NCBI GenBank assembly: GCA_001564135.1 | Contig: LKNH01000049.1 | Coordinates: 1 to 12,315 of the forward strand | Origin: Halobacteriaceae archaeon Tc-Br11_E2g27 | Lineage (GTDB): Archaea; Halobacteriota; Halobacteria; Halobacteriales; Haloarculaceae | DNA length: 12,315 nucleotides | Direction: 5' to 3' | In this document: positions 6,318 through 11,857 of the stretch, piece by piece | How the letters are laid out: the number at the start of each line of letters is the position of its first letter | How positions within the stretch are numbered: position 1 is the stretch's first letter | Program-made: the position numbers and the translations under genes | The notes under the pieces: generated by a model | Told to the model about the DNA's origin: nothing | The model's input: only the letters and a program-made list of their open reading frames with translations | Databases searched by the model: none

Positions 6318-6665
6318 ATGACCGACGAGTTCTCCGACGATGAGAGACCGCCAACCGACCCACCGACAATTACCTGCTCACAGTGTCAGCAGACATGGAC
6401 GGTCGAATATGAACTTGAGGAACTCCACGCTGGCAACAGCGCGCTTGAGCAGTTTGCGATGGACCATCAGCGCCATACTGGACACTTTCCCGACGAAGTG
6501 ACGCCGTTCGTTGTCGATTGTACCCAGTGTCCCGCAACCGAACAGTATCTTACACGCCGACCAGCAGAACGATTCGCGGAGACGCACGCCCGACACACTG
6601 GGCATACGGTCGAACTCAGTGGGAACGAAAAACAGACAACGATTTCGGCTTCAGATGTTCGGTAA
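6318..6665 (+). CDS. Small protein with duplicated Cys2/His zinc-finger-like motif
   Basis: A 115-residue unrecognised protein with two copies of a likely metal-binding unit. Copy one: C20-x2-C23 followed by FAMDHQRHTGH (46-56). Copy two: C68-x2-C71 followed by FAETHARHTGH (86-96). The shared FAxxHxRHTGH block gives three histidines per copy, and the HTGH wording resembles the linker end of C2H2 fingers, although the Cys-to-His spacing is longer (26 and 18 residues between). The N-terminus is acidic and disordered (MTDEFSDDERPPTDPP), and the C-terminus is a polar tail. The ATG at 6318 was chosen over an upstream non-ATG start at 6297 because it lies 28 bases after a TATA-like box. It is divergent from srp19 and convergent with ribE. 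Zinc binding and a nucleic-acid role are inferences from the motif only. Confidence 0.82.
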   Translation: MTDEFSDDERPPTDPPTITCSQCQQTWTVEYELEELHAGNSALEQFAMDHQRHTGHFPDEVTPFVVDCTQCPATEQYLTRRPAERFAETHARHTGHTVELSGNEKQTTISASDVR

Positions 6666-6692
6666 CAGTCGTTTGATACCGTCCTTTCCGGC

Positions 6693-7280
6693 CTACTGAT
6701 AGCCCTCGACAAGACTCTCGACATATTTAGCAACCACGTCAACCTCTAGATGGACGGGGTCACCGATATCTTTCTCCGAAAGCGTCGTCACCTCGTAGGT
6801 CTCGGGGATGATTGCGACGGCGAACTCCTCGTCAGCGAGGTCCGCGACGGTGAGACTGATGCCATCGATGGCGATTGAACCCTTTTCAACCACGTACTGA
6901 CCCATATCTTCCGGGAGCGAAAAGTAAAATCGCCAGTCTTCGCCAACCTCCTCAATGCCCGAGACGGTTGCCGTTCCGTCAACGTGGCCCTGTACGAAGT
7001 GGCCGTCGAGGCGTCCATCGGCAGGGAGTGCCCGTTCGAGATTGACCGCATCACCGACCGCCAGTTCTCCGAGGTACGTTCGGTCGACCGTTTCGCTTGC
7101 CAGAAAGACGTCAAACCACTCTTTTCCGTACTCTTCGACGGTCAGACAGGCACCGCTGACGCTGATACTCTGTCCGCGTGTCAACCCGTCAAAGGTCGTG
7201 TCGATACGCAGTCGCGTTCCATCCGCTTTCTCTTCGATAGCGCGTATCTCGCCGACTTCCTCGACGATTCCGGTAAACAT
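6693..7280 (-). CDS. ribE: Riboflavin synthase, bacterial-type (lumazine-binding) subunit
   Basis: Catalyses dismutation of two 6,7-dimethyl-8-ribityllumazine molecules to riboflavin, the last step of the pathway. The 195 residues are two tandem lumazine-binding barrels: MFTGIVEEVGEIRAI opens the first, which holds SVSGACLTV with C45 and ends around 85; HFVQGHVDG (94-102, with H99) opens the second, followed by AIDGISLTVADL (137-148, with S142) and IIPETYEVTTL (157-167). D181 in EVDVVAKYVE matches the conserved C-terminal Asp. This is the bacterial-type trimer-forming enzyme, unlike the unrelated archaeal riboflavin synthase of methanogens. It lies 39 bases after carA on the same strand. A minus-strand CTTTCT near 7305-7310 could be its own TATA box; co-transcription with carA is also possible. 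Confidence 0.95.
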   Translation of the reverse strand: MFTGIVEEVGEIRAIEEKADGTRLRIDTTFDGLTRGQSISVSGACLTVEEYGKEWFDVFLASETVDRTYLGELAVGDAVNLERALPADGRLDGHFVQGHVDGTATVSGIEEVGEDWRFYFSLPEDMGQYVVEKGSIAIDGISLTVADLADEEFAVAIIPETYEVTTLSEKDIGDPVHLEVDVVAKYVESLVEGYQ

Positions 7281-7300
7281 ACACGACTGTTCGTCTGCAG

Positions 7301-7323
7301 GTGAGAAAGGGCTTCGCTCTCAC
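7301..7323 (-). other. Inverted repeat at the carA stop codon
   Basis: GTGAGA (7301-7306) and TCTCAC (7318-7323) form a six-bp stem with an 11-base loop that includes the end of carA. It could weakly punctuate the carA-ribE transcript. There is no oligo-T, so a terminator role is doubtful. Confidence 0.25.
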
Positions 7324-8366
7324 TCTGTCGTCATCGCCAGCACGTCGTCGAAAAAGTCAAGCGAGTCGTTCGGACCGGGATTCGCTTCAGGGTGGTACTG
7401 ACGGGTGATGATGTTCAGGTCGTCGTTATCGAGTCCTTCAGGCGTGTCGTCGTTGACGTTCACCTGTGTAACTTCCAGTTTGTCGCCGGGGTCGGCGACG
7501 GTGTAACCGTGGTTTTGTGTCGTCATCACAACGCGGTCGGTCCGGAGGTCACGAACTGGCTGGTTGACGCCGCGGTGACCGAACTCCATTTTCTCGGTTC
7601 GGCCGCCGAGCGCGTTTGCAACGACTTGCTGGCCGAGACAGATACCAGCGAGCGGGACCTCGCCGACATACGTTTCGACGATTTCACCCGCTTCCTCGAA
7701 GTTCTCCGGGTCGCCTGGCCCGTTCGAGACGAAAAGCAGGTCCGGGTCGACTGCTTCGACATCCGCTTCGCTCGCGTCGTAGGGGAGCACGTGGACGACG
7801 GCATCGCGTTCGATGAGCGAGTCGATAATTGACCCTTTCGCCCCACAATCGAGGAGCGCGACACGCGCCCCGTCGCCGTCTTCGTTGTGGACGACTGGTT
7901 CGGTGACCGAGACCTGACTGCCGATGTCGGTATGTTCGGACATGTGTTTGCACTCTGCAAGCTCAGCCAGTGCGTCCTCGGGTGTAGCATCCTCGCCCGC
8001 AGCAATCCCACATTTCATCGCGCCTCCGTCACGGATTTCAGTCACGATATCACGGGTATCGAGGTGGTCGACGGCGGGAACACCTTCCTCTTGGAGCCAC
8101 TCGGCAACGTCGTCGGTCAGTTCACGAGCGAGCACGCCGCGCGGGTGCACGCGGTCGGACTCGAAGCGTTCCTCTCGGACGCCGTAGTTACCAATCAGTG
8201 GGTACGAAAACGTCAGCAGTTGTTCTTCGTAGCTCGGGTCCGTCAGACTCTCTTCGTAGCCGGTGTAGGCGGTCGTAAAGACGAGTTCGCCGCGTGCTGT
8301 TCCCGGGGAACGTGCGCGTGCCTCTACGACGCGTTCGCCTTCGACGGCGACGTACGCATCTGTCAT
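7320..8366 (-). CDS. carA: Carbamoyl-phosphate synthase small (glutaminase) subunit
   Basis: CarA hydrolyses glutamine and channels ammonia to CarB for carbamoyl phosphate, the precursor of pyrimidines and arginine. The protein has 348 residues. The N-terminal small-subunit domain shows ELVFTTAYTGYEESLTDPSY (27-46) and LIGNYGV (57-63). The class I glutamine amidotransferase domain follows, with ALLDCGAKGSI (170-180), SNGPGDPE (214-221), nucleophile C243 in AGICLGQQ, the NHGYTV block (285-290), and the catalytic pair H325 and E327 in YHPEANPGP. All catalytic residues are intact. carB is not in the window. The gene is divergent from the Lrp-like regulator; its start codon sits in the loop of an 11-bp inverted repeat and next to a palindromic site repeated in the intergenic region, so regulation by that regulator is likely. 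Confidence 0.96.
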   Translation of the reverse strand: MTDAYVAVEGERVVEARARSPGTARGELVFTTAYTGYEESLTDPSYEEQLLTFSYPLIGNYGVREERFESDRVHPRGVLARELTDDVAEWLQEEGVPAVDHLDTRDIVTEIRDGGAMKCGIAAGEDATPEDALAELAECKHMSEHTDIGSQVSVTEPVVHNEDGDGARVALLDCGAKGSIIDSLIERDAVVHVLPYDASEADVEAVDPDLLFVSNGPGDPENFEEAGEIVETYVGEVPLAGICLGQQVVANALGGRTEKMEFGHRGVNQPVRDLRTDRVVMTTQNHGYTVADPGDKLEVTQVNVNDDTPEGLDNDDLNIITRQYHPEANPGPNDSLDFFDDVLAMTTE

Positions 8367-8381
8367 TACGAGATGCGTACG
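8351..8381 (-). promoter_or_regulatory. 11-bp perfect inverted repeat over the carA start codon
   Basis: CGTACGCATCT at 8351-8361 and its exact reverse complement AGATGCGTACG at 8371-8381 flank nine bases that contain the carA ATG (8364-8366). In a leadered mRNA the AUG would lie in the hairpin loop; in a leaderless case the dyad spans the transcription start on the DNA. It may act as an operator, a translational switch, or both. Confidence 0.55.
8367..8379 (-). promoter_or_regulatory. Palindromic site at the carA start (copy 1)
   Basis: Minus-strand TACGCATCTCGTA directly abuts the carA ATG. It has the TACG-N5-CGTA form also seen at 8419-8431 and, with a variant right end, at 8458-8470. The 13-bp length matches sites of archaeal Lrp/AsnC-family proteins. 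Confidence 0.5.
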
Positions 8382-8392
8382 AAACTTCCGCT

Positions 8393-8398
8393 GATAAG
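8393..8398 (-). promoter_or_regulatory. TATA-like box of carA
   Basis: Minus-strand CTTATC is centred about 29 bases before the carA ATG. The match is weak, but it is the best-placed AT-rich element. Confidence 0.3.
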
Positions 8399-8418
8399 CG
8401 TTGCTTTCGAAGGTGAGT

Positions 8419-8431
8419 TACGAAATTCGTA
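8419..8431. promoter_or_regulatory. Palindrome TACGAAATTCGTA in the carA/lrp gap (copy 2)
   Basis: A perfect palindrome apart from its central base, placed just upstream of the TATA-like box of the regulator gene and 52 bases (centre to centre) from copy 1, close to five helical turns. Confidence 0.5.
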
Positions 8432-8440
8432 GCGTTGAAG

Positions 8441-8446
8441 TAATAT
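8441..8446 (+). promoter_or_regulatory. TATA-like box of the Lrp gene
   Basis: TAATAT is centred about 26 bases before the ATG at 8469, fitting a leaderless transcript. It lies between palindromic copies 2 and 3, where a bound repressor would block it. Confidence 0.45.
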
Positions 8447-8457
8447 CGTGTGAAACC

Positions 8458-8470
8458 TACGAATCTCGAT
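8458..8470 (+). promoter_or_regulatory. Palindrome-related site at the lrp start (copy 3)
   Basis: TACGAATCTCG ends immediately before the ATG at 8469 and matches the carA-side TACGCATCTCG at 10 of 11 bases. The right-hand CGTA is degenerate (CGAT). Centre-to-centre distance from copy 2 is 39 bases. Confidence 0.45.
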
Positions 8471-8882
8471 GGACGAACTGGACCGTCAGATACTCGATAT
8501 CCTTCGCCGTGACGCCCGAACGCCCTATACTGAGATTGCGGACGAGGTTGGTACCTCCGAGGGAACTGTGAGAAACCGGGTCGAACAGCTTGTCGACTCG
8601 GGCGTTATCGAGCGGTTTACCGTTGCGACCCGGACGGGCAACGTGAAAGCCATGATTGAGATTCGCGTCGATGTCAATGTCCACACCGGGGGTCTCACTG
8701 AGCGACTTGTGGAGTACAATCAGGTCGATCTTGTCTGGCAAGTTTCCGGCGAGGAAGATATTGTACTCGTTGTCGACACCGCGGATACGGAAAAGCTGAA
8801 TAACCTCATTTCTCGTGTCCGGGAACTGGATGAAGTTGTCTCGACGAAAACTCGTCTTATTCTCGATGAGTGGGTGGCCTAA
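8469..8882 (+). CDS. Lrp/AsnC-family transcriptional regulator
   Basis: A 137-residue feast/famine regulator. The N-terminal winged helix-turn-helix runs from MDELDRQILDILRRDARTPY through TEIADEVGTSEGTVRNRVEQL (21-41) and the wing residues GVIERFTV. The rest is the RAM ligand-binding/dimerisation domain, with strands MIEIRVDVNV and DLVWQVSGEEDIVLVVDT and the helix KLNNLISRVREL, ending in KTRLILDEWVA. These proteins form dimers to octamers and usually repress their own gene, responding to amino acids. The gene is divergent from carA across 102 bases that contain three related 13-bp palindromic sites and a TATA-like box, so autoregulation plus control of carA is the simplest reading. The ligand is unknown; glutamine, arginine or another amino acid would fit the context. 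Several Lrp paralogues exist in haloarchaea, so no symbol is given. Confidence 0.93.
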   Translation: MDELDRQILDILRRDARTPYTEIADEVGTSEGTVRNRVEQLVDSGVIERFTVATRTGNVKAMIEIRVDVNVHTGGLTERLVEYNQVDLVWQVSGEEDIVLVVDTADTEKLNNLISRVRELDEVVSTKTRLILDEWVA

Positions 8883-8919
8883 ACTCTCCTTTCGCCGAAC
8901 AGCCATTCCTCCAACCATT

Positions 8920-8926
8920 CAAATAG
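8920..8926 (+). promoter_or_regulatory. Weak TATA-like box of the Cas4-like gene
   Basis: CAAATAG is centred 25 bases before the ATG at 8948. It is a weak match, noted because the spacing agrees with neighbouring genes. Confidence 0.25.
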
Positions 8927-8931
8927 GAAGC

Positions 8932-8961
8932 CGGAACCAGAGAGCCCATGCACGGGTTCCG
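8932..8961 (+). promoter_or_regulatory. 7-bp inverted repeat around the Cas4-like start codon
   Basis: CGGAACC (8932-8938) and GGTTCCG (8955-8961) flank 16 bases that contain the ATG at 8948. This parallels the stronger element at carA. Confidence 0.3.
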
Positions 8962-9607
8962 AGCGGTCGAAACAGCGGCCTACTGCCCCAGAAAGCTCTA
9001 TTATCGCCGGCAATCGCCAGAAGAAATCACCATCCCTGACGAGGTTGAACAACGACGAGAGCTTGCCTTCAACTACGAAACGCTGCTCGCGGATGAGGAG
9101 ACGCTGGCTACGGCAGCACTTGAAGTGACGCCGACGCAGTTTCGCTCACGGCTTGGCTGTGCGAAGGCGAAATTTCCCGAATGGGAACACCTCATTAACC
9201 CAGCTGACCGCGATACCTATCTCCGCGGTCGGGACTGTCACGGGATTGTACACAAACTGTTGGATACGGACGAACCATCACTCTCGTTGGTCTTTGCGGG
9301 CGAACCGCCAGAAACGGGCGTCTGGAAACCACAGAGCGTCAGGCTAATAGCCGCAGCAAAAGCCCTCTCGTGGGAGCTCAACCAGGAGGTTTCCTTCGTC
9401 TTTGCCGAGTATCCTGCCCACGGCGTCATCAGACGCGTTCCGGTTGATTCCCGGCGAACCGCTGATTACCGTGATGCAGTTCGTACTGCCGATTCGATTG
9501 ATGGTCCACCGGCACGCGTAACTAACCGGTCGAAATGTCAGAACTGTGAATTCGCGGGACAGTGCGGAGTAAAAACCCGCTCAGTGAGGAGCTTGCTTGG
9601 GGATTGA
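8948..9607 (+). CDS. Cas4/Dna2-like four-cysteine protein, nuclease centre apparently lost
   Basis: A 219-residue stand-alone relative of the Cas4 (DUF83/RecB-like) family. The typical iron-sulfur frame is present: C13 in TAAYCPRKLYY near the N-terminus, and C197-x2-C200-x5-C206 (CQNCEFAGQC) near the end. Between them the family fold seems kept: the GIVHKLL strand (99-105), FAGEPPETGVWKPQSVRLIA (116-135), a helix AAAKALSWEL, and FVFAEYPAHGVIRRVPV (150-166). However, the residues expected to form the PD-(D/E)xK nuclease site are not recognisable: the Asp of the GxxD strand aligns by eye with H102, and no D-ExK pair follows. No CRISPR repeats or other cas genes are nearby, so this is probably a non-CRISPR housekeeping branch of the family. 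It lies 65 bases after the Lrp gene and converges with ilvD. The domain call is reasonably firm; the function is unknown. Confidence 0.78.
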   Translation: MHGFRAVETAAYCPRKLYYRRQSPEEITIPDEVEQRRELAFNYETLLADEETLATAALEVTPTQFRSRLGCAKAKFPEWEHLINPADRDTYLRGRDCHGIVHKLLDTDEPSLSLVFAGEPPETGVWKPQSVRLIAAAKALSWELNQEVSFVFAEYPAHGVIRRVPVDSRRTADYRDAVRTADSIDGPPARVTNRSKCQNCEFAGQCGVKTRSVRSLLGD

Positions 9608-9627
9608 TACTGCCCGATTCGGAAGGC

Positions 9628-11376
9628 TCAGTCCCACTTCACGCCGGGGTTCGTCACTGCACCGTTTGCAGCGGAGCCGAAATCACGGATATATTTGGCG
9701 AGCACCCCACTGTCATAGGCAGGCTTGGGTTCCGCTCGCTCATCGAGCCGTGTCGCCAGTTCCTCGTCGGTGAGGTCGACTTCGAGCGTCCGGTCGGGAA
9801 TGTCGACCGTGATGATATCGCCATCTTCAAGCGCACCGATGGGGCCGCCGGCGTAGGCTTCCGGTGCAACGTGACCAATCATCGGCCCACGGGTCGCTCC
9901 CGAAAATCGTCCGTCAGTAATCAGGGCAACGTCGTCTTCGTGGCCTTGCCCGACAACTGCGGCTGTCACGCCGAGCATCTCTCGCATTCCCGGGCCGCCG
10001 CTCGGTCCCTCGTTCCGGATGACGATGACATCGCCGCTTTCGATTTTACCCTCCTGCACGTAGGCCATGGCATCTTCTTCGCTCTCGAAGACACGCGCTG
10101 GTCCTTCATGGTGGAACGCGTCATCACCAGTCACTTTCAGGACGCTTCCATCCGGAGCGAGATTCCCAGTCAGAATCTTGATGGCACCTTCTTCCTGCTT
10201 TGGCTCGTCGACAGTATAGAGCCATTCGGCCTCGATTTCGTCATCATCGGGGAGACGGCCCTCCGATTCGAGATGAGCAATCTCTTCGGCAAGCGTCCGG
10301 CCGGTGACGGTAAGCGCATCACCGTGCAGGAGGTCGGCCTCAAGCAGTCGGCGGAGCACGACTGGAACGCCACCAAGCTCGTGCAGGTCGTTCATGACGC
10401 GCTCGCCACCGGGCTGGAGGTCAGCAATCTTCGGCGTGCGCTTGCTAATTGTATTGAAATCCTCGATATCAAGGTCGATGCCGGCCTCCGCGGCGAGTGC
10501 AAGCAGATGCAAGACGCCGTTTGTCGACCCACCGATAGCTACTTGGACAGCAACCGCGTTCTCGAACGACTCTCGCGTGAGGAAATCCGAGGGGCTGCGC
10601 TGCTCTTCGATAACTTCGACAGCCAGCTCTCCTGCTCGTCGGGCTTCTTCGTAGCGTTCCTCATCTTCTGCAGGTGGGGAGGCACTCCCAAGCGGCGCAA
10701 ACCCGAGCGCTTCGCTGACAGAGGCCATCGTATTTGCGGTGAACATCCCCCCACAGGAGCCGGCACCTGGACAGGCGTTTCGCTCCATCTCGTCGAGTTC
10801 TTCTTCGGTCATTTCGCCCTGCGAAACCGCTCCGACACCCTCGAAGACATTCTGGATGGTAATCTCCCGTCCGTCGTGATGGCCGGGCATGATAGAGCCA
10901 CCGTAGAGAAAGACGCTCGGTAGGTCAGTTCGGATGGATGCCATCATCATCCCTGGCATGTTCTTGTCACAGCCGCCGATGGTGACGAGGCCGTCCATTC
11001 GCTCACCAAAGGCAACAAGCTCGACCGAATCCGCGATAATCTCGCGGGAAATCAGCGAGGCCCGCATCCCTTCCGTTCCCATCGAGATGGCATCGGAGAT
11101 GGTAATCGTCCCAAACTCGATTGGCATGCCGCCTGCGCCGTCGATAGCGTCGTAGGCCGACTGGGCAACATCATCGAGATGGACGTTACAGGGCGTAATA
11201 TCCGCCGCTGGATTGGCGATTCCGACCATCGGAGAGGAGAGGTCGTCATCGTCGTATCCCATCGCGCGGAACATCGCGCGGTGGGGCGCACGCTCTGGCC
11301 CCTGTGTAACCTCGTTACTTGGCAGTTCCGGGTCCTTTTGAGCACTCTCGTCCGTGTGCTCGTGCTGTTGGCTCAT
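9628..11376 (-). CDS. ilvD: Dihydroxy-acid dehydratase
   Basis: IlvD dehydrates 2,3-dihydroxy-isovalerate and 2,3-dihydroxy-3-methylvalerate to the keto acids that become valine, leucine and isoleucine. The 582 residues cover the full enzyme. Iron-sulfur ligands and active-site motifs are intact: C63 in ITPCNVHL, C136 in GGCDKNMPG with D137 and K138 (the carbamylated Lys and metal site), and C208 in NACPGAGSCGGMFTANTM. Near the end are NEGPSGGPGM and TDGRFSGATRGP, also signature blocks. The first 28 residues are an acidic, probably flexible extension (MSQQHEHTDESAQKDPELPS...), common in haloarchaea. A CTTAAG TATA-like box lies about 27 bases before the ATG, and a 7-bp inverted repeat encloses the start codon. 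It converges with the Cas4-like gene, leaving 20 bases between stops. No other ilv or leu gene is visible. Confidence 0.97.
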   Translation of the reverse strand: MSQQHEHTDESAQKDPELPSNEVTQGPERAPHRAMFRAMGYDDDDLSSPMVGIANPAADITPCNVHLDDVAQSAYDAIDGAGGMPIEFGTITISDAISMGTEGMRASLISREIIADSVELVAFGERMDGLVTIGGCDKNMPGMMMASIRTDLPSVFLYGGSIMPGHHDGREITIQNVFEGVGAVSQGEMTEEELDEMERNACPGAGSCGGMFTANTMASVSEALGFAPLGSASPPAEDEERYEEARRAGELAVEVIEEQRSPSDFLTRESFENAVAVQVAIGGSTNGVLHLLALAAEAGIDLDIEDFNTISKRTPKIADLQPGGERVMNDLHELGGVPVVLRRLLEADLLHGDALTVTGRTLAEEIAHLESEGRLPDDDEIEAEWLYTVDEPKQEEGAIKILTGNLAPDGSVLKVTGDDAFHHEGPARVFESEEDAMAYVQEGKIESGDVIVIRNEGPSGGPGMREMLGVTAAVVGQGHEDDVALITDGRFSGATRGPMIGHVAPEAYAGGPIGALEDGDIITVDIPDRTLEVDLTDEELATRLDERAEPKPAYDSGVLAKYIRDFGSAANGAVTNPGVKWD

Positions 11377-11383
11377 GCACGAG
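11359..11383 (-). promoter_or_regulatory. 7-bp inverted repeat enclosing the ilvD start codon
   Basis: CTCGTGC (11359-11365) and GCACGAG (11377-11383) flank an 11-base loop; on the minus strand the loop begins with the ilvD ATG. It resembles the arrangement at carA but is shorter. Confidence 0.3.
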
Positions 11384-11400
11384 TGGTTGCGTTGTGTCTA

Positions 11401-11406
11401 CTTAAG
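11401..11406 (-). promoter_or_regulatory. TATA-like box of ilvD
   Basis: CTTAAG is centred about 27 bases before the ilvD ATG at 11376, consistent with leaderless transcription. Confidence 0.4.
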
Positions 11407-11467
11407 TTATCGTTGACGCGCCCAGGCGATGGGAAATTCCTGTCCGGTGATGGAAGTGGCCCTGCGT

Positions 11468-11764
11468 TCAAATCATACTTGGTGCGATGACGTACAAATA
11501 CACGAGAACCCAGAATATCGCCGAGGTGATGATGAGTGCGACGATAATCATGGCCGTTATCGGTTTATAATTGCGAATTTTGTACGCACAGTAGCCTGCG
11601 GGAACTCCAGTGAGAAGTGGTGTTGCAAAGAAGCCAAGCCCGGCTACGAGACCGCCAACCCACTCGTAAAGGGCAAGTCTGTCTTCGGCCTCCGAGTAGT
11701 CTTCTCGCTGGTCGTGACTGTCCGCAAGTGCTTCCCGCCGTGGCTGTGCCGACTCGTCACCCAT
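11468..11764 (-). CDS. Small hypothetical membrane protein with two TM helices
   Basis: A 98-residue protein of no family I can name. The first 30 residues are highly charged and acidic (MGDESAQPRREALADSHDQR...). Two membrane segments follow at about 33-60 (WVGGLVAGLGFFATPLLTGV) and 69-94 (ITAMIIVALIITSAIFWVLV), joined by a short basic turn YKIRNYKP. This suggests a helical hairpin with the charged N-terminus in the cytoplasm. The pattern is common for small haloarchaeal conserved hypothetical proteins. The start at 11764 is supported by a GCTTAA box about 29 bases upstream. It lies 91 bases upstream of ilvD on the same strand, but ilvD has its own promoter-like box, so an operon is uncertain. 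Confidence 0.78.
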   Translation of the reverse strand: MGDESAQPRREALADSHDQREDYSEAEDRLALYEWVGGLVAGLGFFATPLLTGVPAGYCAYKIRNYKPITAMIIVALIITSAIFWVLVYLYVIAPSMI

Positions 11765-11782
11765 TGATTTCTTTCATGGGTG
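11758..11782 (-). promoter_or_regulatory. 7-bp inverted repeat at the start of the 98-residue gene
   Basis: CACCCAT (11758-11764) and ATGGGTG (11776-11782) are exact reverse complements 11 bases apart; the gene's ATG forms part of one arm, which could hide it in a leadered mRNA. Confidence 0.28.
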
Positions 11783-11790
11783 GTATCGTG

Positions 11791-11796
11791 TTAAGC
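11791..11796 (-). promoter_or_regulatory. TATA-like box of the 98-residue gene
   Basis: Minus-strand GCTTAA is centred about 29 bases before the ATG at 11764, similar to the ilvD CTTAAG box. Confidence 0.35.
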
Positions 11797-11827
11797 ACCC
11801 TGTTTTCAATGAGCAGGTGAACGGGAG

Positions 11828-11833
11828 CTTTTT
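11828..11833 (+). promoter_or_regulatory. TATA-like box of the MBL-fold gene
   Basis: CTTTTT is centred about 27 bases before the ATG at 11858, the same spacing as other leaderless candidates here. Confidence 0.35.
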
Positions 11834-11857
11834 GCGCTGGTCGGTCCAACGGCTTCC

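Noticed and set aside
7887..8432. 181-codon open frame on the + strand opposite carA
   Set aside because: Antisense shadow of carA; it also runs through the carA promoter and has no recognisable motif.
8883..9627. Possible CRISPR locus near the Cas4-like gene
   Set aside because: No direct repeats with regular spacers and no other cas gene are present in the window.
9562..10923. 453-codon open frame on the + strand opposite ilvD
   Set aside because: It is the antisense shadow of a certain ilvD gene; GC-rich codon third positions keep the opposite frame open. No domain is recognisable and the composition is not that of a haloarchaeal protein.
11432..11440. GGAAATTCC upstream of ilvD as a further regulator site related to the carA/lrp palindrome
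   Set aside because: Only the GAAATTC core is shared, the TACG/CGTA ends are missing, and the same 7-mer also occurs inside the dehydrogenase gene, so chance explains it.
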